A program made the position numbers and the translations under genes. From Aporhodopirellula aestuarii (lineage in GTDB: Bacteria > Planctomycetota > Planctomycetia > Pirellulales > Pirellulaceae), in assembly GCF_023701485.1 (NCBI RefSeq), contig NZ_JAMQBK010000060.1, forward strand, positions 124,001 through 188,000: 64,000 bases of DNA, given 5' to 3'. This document shows, in pieces, positions 36,612-46,733 of this stretch (the stretch's first letter is position 1; every line of letters begins with the position of its first letter). The notes beneath the pieces were generated by a model. That model ran no database searches. It worked only from the letters and a program-made list of their open reading frames with translations, and was not told the origin of the DNA.

Positions 36612-37346
36612 ATGTCACTCAAATCGATTTCCCTGGCCGAGGCTGAACGGATGAATTGGCCAACCTTCTCAGTGGCGGAATCTCGGGAAGTGGACCGAGC
36701 CGCGATCGAGCAATTCCATATCCCTGGCATCGACCTGATGCGAAACGCCGGCCGCGCCTGTGCGGATTGTTTGCTGGAGGAACTTCGTACCTCGGATCCG
36801 CCCACGATGATCCTCGCCGGGGCAGGCAATAATGGGGGCGACGGATACGTGATCGCGAAATGTCTCGCGGCGGCGGGTCGGCCCGTGTTTGTCGTTTCTG
36901 TCATCGACACCGGGAAGCTGCGCGGCGATGCCAAACAGAGTCACGACGATGCCGTCGACGCGGAAGTACCGATCGAAGTCGCCGGTCAGGCTCAGATCAC
37001 GACGAGAATTGAGCAGCACGACGGCATGATCGTTGATTGTTTGTTGGGAACGGGTTCCAAAGGAGCCCCTCGGGAACCGTTTGCGGAAGCGATTCGGGCT
37101 GCCAATCGTCTTTTAGAAAGAGACCGAGATCGCGGGCGGAGGGTTGCGATCGATATCCCCTCAGGCCTCGATGGCGACACCGGCGAACCCTTCGATCCGA
37201 CCTTCCGAGCCGATTTGACGCTCACCTTTGTCGCCCCCAAGACGGGCATGAAAAATCCGAAGGCCGCAGCATATTTGGGTGAGTTGGAAGTGATCGATAT
37301 CGGAATCCCGGATGAGTTAAAACGGCAATTGCGTCTCCCCGGATAG
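36612..37346 (+). CDS. nnrE: NAD(P)H-hydrate epimerase (YjeF N-terminal domain)
   Basis: The 244-residue protein is a stand-alone YjeF-N domain. MRNAGRACAD and LAGAGNNGGDGYVIAKCLAA form the nucleotide-binding loop. VDCLLGTGSKGAPREP carries the catalytic Asp, and AIDIPSGLDGDTGE and TFVAPKTGMKNPKA follow. It converts the R form of damaged NAD(P)H hydrate to the S form for the dehydratase. The dehydratase domain, fused in many bacteria, is absent here. The start is ATG 36612 or ATG 36651. Confidence 0.93.
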   Translation: MSLKSISLAEAERMNWPTFSVAESREVDRAAIEQFHIPGIDLMRNAGRACADCLLEELRTSDPPTMILAGAGNNGGDGYVIAKCLAAAGRPVFVVSVIDTGKLRGDAKQSHDDAVDAEVPIEVAGQAQITTRIEQHDGMIVDCLLGTGSKGAPREPFAEAIRAANRLLERDRDRGRRVAIDIPSGLDGDTGEPFDPTFRADLTLTFVAPKTGMKNPKAAAYLGELEVIDIGIPDELKRQLRLPG

Positions 37347-37453
37347 CCATCCGATCGGATACTGCTAGGCTGTTCACAGAGACCATTCTCACTCCACCAA
37401 ATCCGTCCAATCGCTACTTTCTCACCGCGTTACCAAACACAGAAATCGTTCAA

Positions 37454-39319
37454 GTGGATAGCGTTCGCAAACTCGTCGAAAACCACGAACTTCATTCTCT
37501 CGGCAAATGGATTTTGCTGGCGTCCTTGGTGGGGTTGGTCTCTGGCGTCGGTGCGATTTTGTTTGATGTGGTTGGTCAAAGTGTGACGCGATTCACGCTC
37601 ACGCAATTTGCGGGGTACACACCGCTCGAGGCCGCCGGAGAGCATGCGCGTTTCGATCACGTGCCCAACTCGCTCTCGCCATGGCTACTCGTCGCCGTGA
37701 TGACGATCGGTGGACTCATTTCGGGAGTCATTGTCTACACGTTCGCTCCTGAAGCGGAAGGTCACGGGACGGACGCAGCGATCGATTCGTTTCACAACAA
37801 GCGGGGCAAGATGCGGGCCCGCGTGCCCTTGATTAAGACGATCACGTCCGCGATCACGCTCGGTACCGGTGGTTCCGGCGGCCGGGAAGGACCGATCGCC
37901 CAAATCGGTGCCGGTTTCGGATCGTGGCTCGGCACGACGATGAAACTATCCAACCGCGAACGCCGCATCATGTTGGCGGCGGGCATGGGTGCGGGGATTG
38001 GTGCGATCTTCCGCGCACCGTTGGCCGGTGCTGTTTTCGCGGCCGAGATTCTGTACAGCGACGCGGACTTAGAGGCGGACGTGTTGGTGCCCGCTGCTGC
38101 CGCGTCGGTCGTCGCTTACAGCGTTTACGTTCAATCCCTACCACCGGATATTCGATTCATCCCGATCTTTGGAGCGGCCCTCCAACACAATTTCGTTTCA
38201 CCGTTGGAACTGATCGCGTACGTCGTGTTGGCGATCGTTTTGGTGATCGTCGGGATGGCTTATGTGAATGCGTTCTACGGAACTCAGAAACTGTTTCATC
38301 AACTGCCGATCGTGCCTCACGTCAAGCCAGCGATCGGGGCGGCCATGGCCGGATTGATTGGCATCGGACTGCTGAAACTCTACGATAACAACCACGCCGT
38401 GTTGGGGGTGCTTGGAACCGGATATGGAACGCTCCAAATCGCCGTTACTTCGGCGACACAGCTCGGCATTCCTCTGTTGATTACCGTCGCGATTGCGAAA
38501 GTCGTGACGACTTCGCTGACGATCGGTTCAGGCGGCTCGGGCGGTGTGTTCGGTCCGTCGATGGTGATCGGTGGCTGCTCCGGTGCAGCGGTTGGTTTGA
38601 CGTTTCAGATGTTTTTCCCCGACATCGTTACGGAACCCGAAGCGTTCGCGGTCGTCGGCATGGCCGGATTTTTCGCCGGGATCGCGAGGGCACCGATTTC
38701 CACGATCATCATGGTGCGTGCGTTGACGGGCGACTATGGCTTGTTGTTGCCGACGATGCTGGTGTCGACCTCGACATTCGTGATGAGCCATAACGTTCGC
38801 CTGTATCGGAAACAAGTTCCAACCCGCATGGATTCAATGGCCCATCGCGGCGATTTTATTGTGGATGTGCTCGAAGGGTTGCAGGTCAAAGACATCTACC
38901 AGCGGGATCGCAAGGTCACCATGATTCCCGAAGGGATGACGGTCGAAGATATCGTGCACCGATTGGCGTACAGCAACCAGCACTATTTCCCCGTCGTGAA
39001 TGCCGATCAGAAGATGGTGGGAATCTTCAGTGACAACGATGTTCGCGCGTATCTCTACGACGAGAGCCTATGGAAATTAGCTGTCGCTCGCGACGTGATG
39101 ACGGACAATTTCATGTCGGTTGCCCCAGATGACGATCTCAACACCGCGCTGCTCCGTTTCACCTCTCACGACCTCGATGAGTTACCGGTTATCGATCACA
39201 CGCGACCGGGAGTCTTGCTCGGTATGCTCCGCCGCCGCGAAACAATCGCAGCCTACAATCAGCGAGTGATGGAACTCAAACGAGAGTCCAAAGAAGAAGA
39301 AGACGTCCACGTTTCATAG
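37454..39319 (+). CDS. ClC-family chloride transporter with two CBS domains
   Basis: The 621-residue protein has a ClC membrane domain (about 15-450) and a C-terminal cytoplasmic CBS pair (about 475-605). The selectivity signature GSGGREGPIAQIGAGFGS is intact with Glu 145, the gating glutamate of Cl-/H+ exchangers. The second glycine-rich signature is SGGSGGVFGPSMVIGG. The first signature (usually GSGIP) is replaced by AEGHGTDAAIDS. Start is GTG 37454, as no ATG fits near the first helix. CBS domains usually bind adenine nucleotides and regulate transport. A terminator follows 22 bases after the stop. Confidence 0.93.
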   Translation: MDSVRKLVENHELHSLGKWILLASLVGLVSGVGAILFDVVGQSVTRFTLTQFAGYTPLEAAGEHARFDHVPNSLSPWLLVAVMTIGGLISGVIVYTFAPEAEGHGTDAAIDSFHNKRGKMRARVPLIKTITSAITLGTGGSGGREGPIAQIGAGFGSWLGTTMKLSNRERRIMLAAGMGAGIGAIFRAPLAGAVFAAEILYSDADLEADVLVPAAAASVVAYSVYVQSLPPDIRFIPIFGAALQHNFVSPLELIAYVVLAIVLVIVGMAYVNAFYGTQKLFHQLPIVPHVKPAIGAAMAGLIGIGLLKLYDNNHAVLGVLGTGYGTLQIAVTSATQLGIPLLITVAIAKVVTTSLTIGSGGSGGVFGPSMVIGGCSGAAVGLTFQMFFPDIVTEPEAFAVVGMAGFFAGIARAPISTIIMVRALTGDYGLLLPTMLVSTSTFVMSHNVRLYRKQVPTRMDSMAHRGDFIVDVLEGLQVKDIYQRDRKVTMIPEGMTVEDIVHRLAYSNQHYFPVVNADQKMVGIFSDNDVRAYLYDESLWKLAVARDVMTDNFMSVAPDDDLNTALLRFTSHDLDELPVIDHTRPGVLLGMLRRRETIAAYNQRVMELKRESKEEEDVHVS

Positions 39320-39340
39320 GATCAAAGCCCACCTATAACG

Positions 39341-39380
39341 AAAAAGCGACCGCCCAGAAAAGACTAGGCGGTCGCTTTGT
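39341..39380. terminator. Bidirectional intrinsic terminator
   Basis: GCGACCGCC (39346-39354) pairs with GGCGGTCGC (39367-39375), with AAAAA before and TTTGT after. It separates the converging ClC and outer-membrane barrel genes and can work in both directions. Confidence 0.85.
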
Positions 39381-39421
39381 GACAATTTACCTTGGTGGGG
39401 AAATGGTCTCGACTCAGTGGA

Positions 39422-41056
39422 TTAGTACCGGGTCGTGTACTGGAAGTAGAAGAAGTCGGCGTCAAAGTCTCCGTTTAACATCGTAGGAGGAGTCGTCGTC
39501 TTGTAGTAGTCGCCTCCCGCGAAGTGCGAGTACCCGAACAACACGTTGTTGCGAGGATTGAGGTTGATGTTGAACAAAACATCGATTTCACTACCCAGAT
39601 CTTTCGACGCAGCGGCAGTGGTCGTGTTGTAAGGTGTCATGACAACACTGTATGGCGTGGTTGCTTGATCGAGCCGGAAGTAGTGATACCAGAGAATCAA
39701 CGATACCTTTTTGTGCAACGGTGTCACCGACAACACGTTGAAGTCGTGTAGGTTTCGGCGACCGAACAAATCCATGAAACCGTTGTATTTGTGTGCGAGT
39801 GGATAGAGGTGATCGTATCCACCGTCAGCACGACCGACTTCGTTGAAGTCTTCTTCTCCCGAAGCCCAATCGTAGTAGAGCCACACGGTAGGACTGAGGT
39901 GCTTGGTTTCAATCTTACGTCCCAGTCCGGCGGTGATGAATCCGGCGCTGTGGTCGTCGGGAGTTTCGTTCTCGCCAAACTGGTACGCACCTTCGAATTC
40001 ATACAACATACCACCGTTGGTCTTGCCGCTGATGCGGCTGCCCGTTGTCTGATAGCTGTATCCGACATTGCGATCGTCGGAACCGAGCCAGTAGGCGTCC
40101 ACATTACCGAGAACCGTGTTTTTGCGAGTCGCGTAGGCACCGTAGAATTGGATGTCGTAGTCTGCTTCGTCGGCATCGTCCGGTTGCACGGGGACGTAGC
40201 CTGTCCAGAACGCATCAATCGAGGTGTCGCCGTTTTGGTAGATGCCTCGAATGCCTTCGAACGTGCGGCGGGTGTTGGCCCAGTCCAACGGCGATACGGT
40301 TCGTTGTGCACCAAACAGTAATTCTTGGCGACCGACGCGAGTAATCAGTTTGCCGTGATCACCATCGTACAACTTGACGTCGACGAAAAGGTTGAGGATA
40401 TCGGCGTCTTGCTCTTCAATGGGACGAGGTGCGAAGGTTTCGCCCATCGATTCGGCGTTGAGGATTTCACCGTAGACGCGGATGTCGTCGCATACGTCCC
40501 AATCGGCGTAGAGACGCGTCCGTGAGAGCCAGAAATTATCGTCACGGCCGGTGATTCCGACGCCGCGGTGATTCCGTTCGTTATGATATCGATAGCGGGT
40601 TTCCCCACCGAGATCCAGTCGACCAAACGGCGTACTGAGATTCTTGAAGTTGTCCGAGAAATACGTTGGACCGTTGTAATAGGGATCGTTCAGATACGAA
40701 AAATTATTCGCGTAGAACACGCCGGCATAGGCCGCCTTCATTTTTGCAGTGGCAGCCTCCTGTTTCTTCGCACCACCGGCGGCGTAGCAATTGCACGCGG
40801 GCTGGGAATCGTACGTGGGCATCGGCTGCTCCACGTAGTACGATTCCGCCATCGGAACGGGCTCTGCTACCGCTTGTTCAACGGGTGCGTCGACAACGGG
40901 TGCGTCTTCTACACCCGCAGTTTGTAAGATGACCGTCTGAAGTCCATTTTCGCTGATCTCTTGTGCCTGAATGGCGTTGGTTGAGAATCCGACGAATGCC
41001 ATGGACGACAACGCGGCGAAAATCATTCGCCTGCGGCGGCTGGTTGAAGAGACCAT
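39422..41056 (-). CDS. Outer-membrane beta-barrel, alginate-export family
   Basis: The protein (about 544 residues) has an Arg-rich signal peptide (SRRRRMIFAALSSMAFVGFS, cleaved near IQAQE). A Val/Pro/Ala linker comes next, then a barrel domain with alternating aromatic and polar strands and many Tyr, Gly and Asn. RLDLGGETRYRYHNERNH, GRQELLFGAQRTV and SLILWYHYFRLDQ resemble the AlgE-type porin domain. The last residues (FFYFQYTTRY) form a typical aromatic beta signal for outer-membrane insertion. GGAAGGAA precedes the start. The transported substrate is unknown. Confidence 0.85.
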   Translation of the reverse strand: MVSSTSRRRRMIFAALSSMAFVGFSTNAIQAQEISENGLQTVILQTAGVEDAPVVDAPVEQAVAEPVPMAESYYVEQPMPTYDSQPACNCYAAGGAKKQEAATAKMKAAYAGVFYANNFSYLNDPYYNGPTYFSDNFKNLSTPFGRLDLGGETRYRYHNERNHRGVGITGRDDNFWLSRTRLYADWDVCDDIRVYGEILNAESMGETFAPRPIEEQDADILNLFVDVKLYDGDHGKLITRVGRQELLFGAQRTVSPLDWANTRRTFEGIRGIYQNGDTSIDAFWTGYVPVQPDDADEADYDIQFYGAYATRKNTVLGNVDAYWLGSDDRNVGYSYQTTGSRISGKTNGGMLYEFEGAYQFGENETPDDHSAGFITAGLGRKIETKHLSPTVWLYYDWASGEEDFNEVGRADGGYDHLYPLAHKYNGFMDLFGRRNLHDFNVLSVTPLHKKVSLILWYHYFRLDQATTPYSVVMTPYNTTTAAASKDLGSEIDVLFNINLNPRNNVLFGYSHFAGGDYYKTTTPPTMLNGDFDADFFYFQYTTRY

Positions 41057-41551
41057 CAATTGAGTTCCTTCCCTGCAATGGGGTATTTAAGGCGATGAAT
41101 CGACCTCGCCGCCTATGAAAACATGGGACCGATTTGTTGGTTTGGGGGTGCCTAAACCGGTCCCTGTTCTGTCGAGGTTATTTAAGGGGGGCGCAATGAT
41201 TTTGGTGAAAAGCGTTGCTATCCATTCAATCGCTTGGCCTACGACACCACGTATCGACTTCATAAACATCAGCGGTGTTCCAAAAGCATGCGACAACTAT
41301 GAATTTTCGCGTCTACTGGGATGCGAAATCGCGTGATACGAAAGAATCCGCAAAGTCACTCAGCGACAGAGAGAATCTGTAGCGATTGCGGGGAGTGTTC
41401 GACTGAGCTTTCGAATGCCGAATTGTCGGTATTTCTTCAGTGACTGCTCAAAGTGATCGAAACAGGCGTTGTCTGAGTGCTTCAGCCGCGAGCGAATGTG
41501 AAGGAGACGAGAGCGATCACGGCACCCCCGTGGCCGCTCAGGCAACGGCAT

Positions 41552-41643
41552 TAACGCGAGTGCGTTATCTAACCTAAAACGCCGCGTTGCTCGAACCGGA
41601 GGGCTCGCTAAAAAGCGTCGCGGAACGGGGCGAGCCCTCTGGT
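41552..41643. repeat. Intergenic hairpin repeats, including family C copy 2
   Basis: Two stems are seen. TAACGC (41552-41557) pairs with GCGTTA (41562-41567) around GAGT. ACCGGAGGGCTCG (41595-41607) pairs with CGAGCCCTCTGGT (41631-41643), 12 of 13 positions plus one G-T. Bases 41620-41643 match the family C copy at 29080-29103 in 20 of 24 positions. The larger element is in a gene-free stretch of about 1.3 kb (41057-42360), which also holds copies of families A and B. Confidence 0.6.
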
Positions 41644-41932
41644 CTTACCCCCATTTTTAATGCTGATAGAGCACTAGTTTGGTTTCCCCAAATCCGATCC
41701 AGCGTTCCAGCTGTTCCCATTGCCCCGTTCAAAGCAAATGGATGTTGAGGTAATCGAGATAGAACGACCCATTCAAAATGGACGCTTTGGCCTTCTAAGC
41801 ACGTAGGCTGGAGTTTTTCGGTATATCGGTCCTTTGATGCTAACCATGGTTCCTACGTTCAACCAACGCTATCACAGGATTGCCAAGAATTTGTTCTGGA
41901 CAAGACGTGTCGCTATCGCTTTTGCATTTAGC

Positions 41933-41965
41933 TGGATCCCGTATCTCGCCAATGGTTAGTCACGA
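41933..41965 (-). repeat. Dispersed intergenic repeat, family B, copy 2
   Basis: The reverse complement of this 33-base element matches 10260-10292 in 28 of 33 positions. Just beyond it lies a short stem CCACG/CGTGG (about 41985-42004). Neither belongs to a recognisable gene. Confidence 0.5.
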
Positions 41966-42268
41966 CAGTGACGAGATCCAAAAGCCACGAACGTGAGTCC
42001 GTGGTTTTGGAAAACAAAGCGAAGCAAGTCGCAACGCGACGACACATGACACGGTTGTGCGTACGAATGAACCACCGGGAGCGGAACCTGTCATCGCTTC
42101 GCGACTTGGTGTAAGCGGGGAGCGACGTCGTCCCCGGACTCGCGTCCGAGGCTTTCACCTGCCGTCGCTATCGCGACAAGGAATAAAACATTACTGGCGT
42201 GGCGTTGTCTTTCCACGTCTTCACAACCATTTAGCAGTCCAGGATAACGCCCAAATGGCTCATGGGAT

Positions 42269-42299
42269 TTTGCCCAATTAATCCTGCCTACCTGCTTAG
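42269..42299 (+). repeat. Dispersed intergenic repeat, family A, copy 2
   Basis: This copy of the 31-base element at 191-221 matches 27 of 31 bases in the same orientation. It is 62 bases past the end of a minus-strand TPR gene. Copy 1 likewise lies at the end of a minus-strand gene. Confidence 0.55.
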
Positions 42300-42360
42300 C
42301 AAGACAACTCGGTCGTCTGACTCGCACCAACCGTCTGCGCCGGAGATTGGCAAATTGAGA

Positions 42361-43395
42361 CTAGCCGCTCAGGCCAGGATAACGTTGCTGCAGTTCACCT
42401 CGAGCTTGGGCGGCCCGATCCGGTTTGCCAACCTTGTTCCATAGGTCCGCCAACTTCTTGAGCGCCTCGGCATGCTCGGAGGCATGCATCGAGTACATCA
42501 ATTGGGTATGGAGATAAGCCAACAACGCTCCCTCATCATCTCCTAGCGCCGCGTAACTTGCGCCTTGCGCGTTGTAGATTGTTGCTGCGGTTTGTGTGTC
42601 AGTCGGGTTTAAGTTGGCGATCAATTCATTCACCATTTTGATCGCTTCGCCACCTTCACCTTGCTTCGCCGCGATGACGGCGATAGCCGCTTTGGCCAGC
42701 GTCTGCAGCCGTTTCTCTTCGGCACTGTTGGGTTTCAGGCCCGCGACTTTGGCCAAGTCGGATTTTGCGTCATCAAGATCACCTTGTTCCATCTTGACCA
42801 TACCCGTCTGGTAGACGGATTCGATTTGCAGGCTTCGAGAGGGCGCGTTGCGTAGATACCCATAAAATTGAGCCGCTTTTTCATAATTCCCTAACGCTTT
42901 GGCAAGGTCACCGAGCAGTCTCATCGCCGGATAGAAGTGCCACGAATCGGAATTGCTTCTCGCAAATTCGACAGCATCTGCGGTCGACTTGTTGAGATCA
43001 CCCTGCCCCGATAACGCCAACTCACCCTGCGAAAGAACGAGGTAGAACTGCGCGTCGGCTTTCATGAAATCGCGTGGCAGTTTAGCAATATCAATTTGTT
43101 TGAGTTCGTCAAAGGCCTGATCGTATTGGCCGTCCATCACGAGTTCACGGGCGCGGGTGAGTTCCGGTGGATCGCCTTGGAAAAGCAAACGGCGAACGTC
43201 GCTCGATGGAAACGATTGATCTTTACCGCCTGCCGTGATCACGATCTCATTCTTGCTAATCGTTTTAACTTTGCCGATCACCGCCTCGCCATCAGTGGGA
43301 TAGAGTCGGTCGGTTTGGGCGTGCACCACTCCCGAAAGAACAAGGGTTGCCAATAGCGTGGAAGCGATGAGACTGCGAGTTGAGAAACGGATCAT
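42361..43395 (-). CDS. Exported TPR-type protein, 344 aa
   Basis: From ATG 43395 the protein has a signal peptide (IRFSTRSLIASTLLATLVLS, cut near VHAQ). A small beta unit follows (GEAVIGKVKTISKNEIVITA, SSDVRRLLF) that recalls planctomycete SH3-like stretches before TPR domains. Helical repeats fill residues 60-340, with several TPR-like pairs (YEKAAQFYGYLRNAPSRSLQ and following). It should be periplasmic. A start at 43434 would add 13 residues before the signal. It lies downstream of a larger TPR gene with a gap of 32-71 bases, and probably shares its transcript. Ligand unknown. Confidence 0.8.
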   Translation of the reverse strand: MIRFSTRSLIASTLLATLVLSGVVHAQTDRLYPTDGEAVIGKVKTISKNEIVITAGGKDQSFPSSDVRRLLFQGDPPELTRARELVMDGQYDQAFDELKQIDIAKLPRDFMKADAQFYLVLSQGELALSGQGDLNKSTADAVEFARSNSDSWHFYPAMRLLGDLAKALGNYEKAAQFYGYLRNAPSRSLQIESVYQTGMVKMEQGDLDDAKSDLAKVAGLKPNSAEEKRLQTLAKAAIAVIAAKQGEGGEAIKMVNELIANLNPTDTQTAATIYNAQGASYAALGDDEGALLAYLHTQLMYSMHASEHAEALKKLADLWNKVGKPDRAAQARGELQQRYPGLSG

Positions 43396-43466
43396 GGATA
43401 ATTGTTTCGTGTGTTGTTTCGATTTGTTTGACATTGTTTAACGGCTGACGCACTCCACCTGACAGA

Positions 43467-46400
43467 TTATCCGGGTGCCGCCGCAGGTGCCGCCGCGGGT
43501 GCGGCTGGTTTCGGAGCTGGAGGTAGCCCGTCGGGCGCGTCACCCAGTTGCACCTGAATTTTTTTCAATAGCGCATTGAACTTCCGATACATTTCGGCTC
43601 CTCCCATATCCGGATAGAGCGCCGCGAGACTCGTGATGTCCCGGGCGGCTTGTTGAGTGATCTTCTTGTCGCCCGCTGCCTGTCCTTGTTCGAAACGGCA
43701 CAACGCAACGTGGTAACGTGCCGTGAAGAACCGCTCACGGAATGCCGGATTGCGTTGGGTCATCTGGCTGATTTTCCCCCATCCCCAGATGACCCCTTTT
43801 TTCCCGCCACCCAGAGCGGCGCTGTAAGCACTCGCCTTGAACTTCGGATTTAGTGTCGCCGCCCATTGTTCGTAGGCGAGAGCACCTTCTTCTTGTGCAT
43901 CGATCATTGTGGGTTTCTTAGTCAGGATGTCGCGGAATTCATTCAGTGCCGCGGAATACTCGCCCTGCAATCTCAACGACTTACCCAACATGAATGGAAT
44001 CGAATCCGACGCATCAGGCTTATTCTTAAGCGTCTTGAACGTAGCGACCGCTGTTTCGAGAAGCTCGGCTGCTTGACCTTCGGCTTTGACTTGACCGGGT
44101 TGCATCGCCGACTCGGCCATCCCCAACATCGTTTGACCGACCCATAACAACGTGATGTCGTCTTGGGCGATTGAGGAGATCCGCGACAGAAAGATGTTAA
44201 ACGCGTCGATCAGTTGTTCCTGGCGAGCGGGAGGCGCACTCTTGATTTGTTCTTGGATGTCCGCGGCCAACATGCGAAAGGTGTCAATCAGTTTTTTCTT
44301 GCCGGTCTCGTCCGTCGCCGTCTTTTGAAGTTTGTCGATCGAATCGGAAGCCCGCTTGAGGAGCTTTTCTTGATCGCCGGACGAGGACGTCATTTGACCA
44401 ACGACGGCCTGCAGTTCGGTACGATAAAGATCGAACAAGAAATCATCTGACGGCGCATCGAGCTTTTTCAATACTGTGATCGCTCCATACTTTGGATGAT
44501 CGAGAGCTCTTACCGCCTCAACCGGTTTGTCTTGTTTGAGGCGAACCTTTGCGAGGACAACCGCCGCCTTCATGGCTTCTTCGCCGACCAATCCGCCTGA
44601 GATCTGTTCGAGTCCCAAGGTCAGTTCATTGGCCGCGATTGGCAATATTTTGTCTGCCTCCTCTGGCTTGTTTTCACGTCGCAATTTGAGTGAATCGTTC
44701 CAGTAGAGTTGGCCGAGCAAACGGCGGAACTTCGCCTGTTCCGGACCGCTGGGCATCGCATCGATAAGTCGTTTGGCTTCGGAAAGATCGCCCTGTTCCA
44801 TCGCCATCACGATCGAGATTCCTTGCGCGGACGCGGCCTTGGGGTTGTCCGGCCATTTTTCGACAAGGAAGTCACCGAGCGATTTGATTTGGTTGACCCA
44901 GTAGTCGTTTCCCGTGCCTTCGGAGGAAATGATTTGTTGGGCTGAGTTCAACGCAATCAGTCCGCCACTCAATCCCGTTTCGGTCCCGGGAGCGAAATGG
45001 GCGAGAAAATTGCCAACCACAAAGCTGTCTCGGTAGTTCTTTTCTTGCAGCAACAGAAAAGCAAGAAATTGACGTGCCTCGTTGATCGGAACGGATTCGG
45101 TTTCCGCGTGGATCATCGACAAGCCGCGGCGAAGGATCACGATTCCGGTTTGGCGGGCGGAGGTGATCGAGTCTTCCAACGATTTAACTTGCTCGCCTGT
45201 TCCACCTTGCTTCTTCAGCATCTCGAGTTGTTCGGAGAGCGTTTGGACCGTTTGAAAAATCTGCCGCGCCGATGCGAGCGCCTCGTCAAAACTATTGGGA
45301 TCTTCCGCCGTCGGCATCTCCGCAACCGCTTCGGTAGCGGAAGCATCGATACCGACCTCAGCGAGCAATTCGATCACGGCGTCAGCGTGGGTGCCCGGAA
45401 TTTTTTTTGCCTGTAAGAGCAATTTTCGTGCGTCAGAAACGGCGCGTTTTCGCTCGTTGGGTTTTGTGTTTTTCTCGTCTTTGTTTTTGGCCAGATAAGC
45501 TCTCGCGAGGGCAACCCGTAAATCCTGAGCGACTTGGGTCCTTTCCTCATTGGGTCGCAGAGTGCGTTCGAGCGGTTCGGCAATTTTGATCGCTTCGGCG
45601 TAGTCGTTCTTTTCATCAGTGAGGATCAAGTCGACCAATCCGGTCGCGGCGCCGAACTTCGCATCTCGGAGTTCATTGACCTCCGCTTGTTCGAGCATGC
45701 GTGAGAAACTGTCGTAGGCTTGATCGCGTTTGCCGAGTGTTTTTTCGACGCGGCCGCGGGAGTAAAACGCGGTCGCGCCTTGCACGTAGGACTCGTATTT
45801 TTCACTCAGATCGGTGTAAATCTGAAGTGCTTCGTTCAATTGCTTGGTGGCATCTTTGGCGGGATCCTTAAACGTCTCGGCGGACATCAAGCGGGCCTCA
45901 CCCGCGTTGTGCTGGGCCATCAAGAATTCAAACCGATACTGGTCACGCAATGCCGCTTTGTCGGGATCTTTTGTGGGATCGATTTTCGCCCCCTGCATTT
46001 CTTTCAGCGTCGATTTGAGTTCTTCGATGATGTTGTCGAAGGTATCCGCCGCCGCTTGGTAGAGTTCGCGTGCCTTGCGACGATCCGTATCATCGACGTC
46101 TCCAATCATGAACTGGGACGCCCGAAACATCCTCAATTTTCCTAATTGGGATCGGGCTTCGGAGGCTCGCTCGTTGTTGGGATGATTCTTGAGAAACGAT
46201 TGCAGTTCCTTTTCGGCGTTTGCAAACAGTTCATCCCGTTGGTCAACCGAGCGAGCTGCGACGGCTGAGTCGATGTACGTTTGGGCCTTCTCGAGAGGCA
46301 CGGTCGTTAGGTATGCCGAGTCGACACCGGGGTATTCCTCCAACCGGTTCAGATAGGCGAGCGCCATGTCGTAGTAACCGACCGACCTTAATTGGTTGAC

Positions 46401-46556
46401 GAAGTCGGCCGCCGGTTCACCTTCGGCGCGCGCGATCGATCCTCCAATGAAATTGCCAAGAATCAGCACTGCCACGACGGGCCAAGTCGCCCCCCCTGTT
46501 GATGGTAGCGAGGTCGCGGACGACTTTAAGCGAGCCAATAAATGCGATGGCGGCAT
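43467..46556 (-). CDS. Very large exported TPR protein, 1029 aa
   Basis: An N-terminal hydrophobic segment (about 25-45, WPVVAVLILGNFIGGSIARA) acts as signal peptide or anchor. About 950 residues of alpha-helical repeats follow, with TPR-like spacing (AYLNRLEEYPGVDSAYLTTV, LQIYTDLSEKYESYVQGATA and more). The end is a low-complexity Pro/Ala tail. The N-terminal repeats have the pattern typical of outer-membrane assembly or scaffold proteins. It is the first of two TPR genes. A divergent 852-residue membrane protein gene starts about 180 bases away. No enzyme motif is seen, so it is probably a scaffold. I do not recognise a specific family. Confidence 0.82.
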   Translation of the reverse strand: MPPSHLLARLKSSATSLPSTGGATWPVVAVLILGNFIGGSIARAEGEPAADFVNQLRSVGYYDMALAYLNRLEEYPGVDSAYLTTVPLEKAQTYIDSAVAARSVDQRDELFANAEKELQSFLKNHPNNERASEARSQLGKLRMFRASQFMIGDVDDTDRRKARELYQAAADTFDNIIEELKSTLKEMQGAKIDPTKDPDKAALRDQYRFEFLMAQHNAGEARLMSAETFKDPAKDATKQLNEALQIYTDLSEKYESYVQGATAFYSRGRVEKTLGKRDQAYDSFSRMLEQAEVNELRDAKFGAATGLVDLILTDEKNDYAEAIKIAEPLERTLRPNEERTQVAQDLRVALARAYLAKNKDEKNTKPNERKRAVSDARKLLLQAKKIPGTHADAVIELLAEVGIDASATEAVAEMPTAEDPNSFDEALASARQIFQTVQTLSEQLEMLKKQGGTGEQVKSLEDSITSARQTGIVILRRGLSMIHAETESVPINEARQFLAFLLLQEKNYRDSFVVGNFLAHFAPGTETGLSGGLIALNSAQQIISSEGTGNDYWVNQIKSLGDFLVEKWPDNPKAASAQGISIVMAMEQGDLSEAKRLIDAMPSGPEQAKFRRLLGQLYWNDSLKLRRENKPEEADKILPIAANELTLGLEQISGGLVGEEAMKAAVVLAKVRLKQDKPVEAVRALDHPKYGAITVLKKLDAPSDDFLFDLYRTELQAVVGQMTSSSGDQEKLLKRASDSIDKLQKTATDETGKKKLIDTFRMLAADIQEQIKSAPPARQEQLIDAFNIFLSRISSIAQDDITLLWVGQTMLGMAESAMQPGQVKAEGQAAELLETAVATFKTLKNKPDASDSIPFMLGKSLRLQGEYSAALNEFRDILTKKPTMIDAQEEGALAYEQWAATLNPKFKASAYSAALGGGKKGVIWGWGKISQMTQRNPAFRERFFTARYHVALCRFEQGQAAGDKKITQQAARDITSLAALYPDMGGAEMYRKFNALLKKIQVQLGDAPDGLPPAPKPAAPAAAPAAAPG

Positions 46557-46733
46557 AGGGAGCTATTGCTGGAGAGGTAATTCGACGAATTGTCGCCATG
46601 ACGTCGGCATGTTGAGCGACACTCCTCTAGGGTAAAGTGCGGGTAACGGACTAGCAACCTTTTCGACGGTTTGTTGGTCGACAGTTTGCCAATACAGTGG
46701 TACGCGTTCTCAAACTTCCGTGGCTAATTTGCG

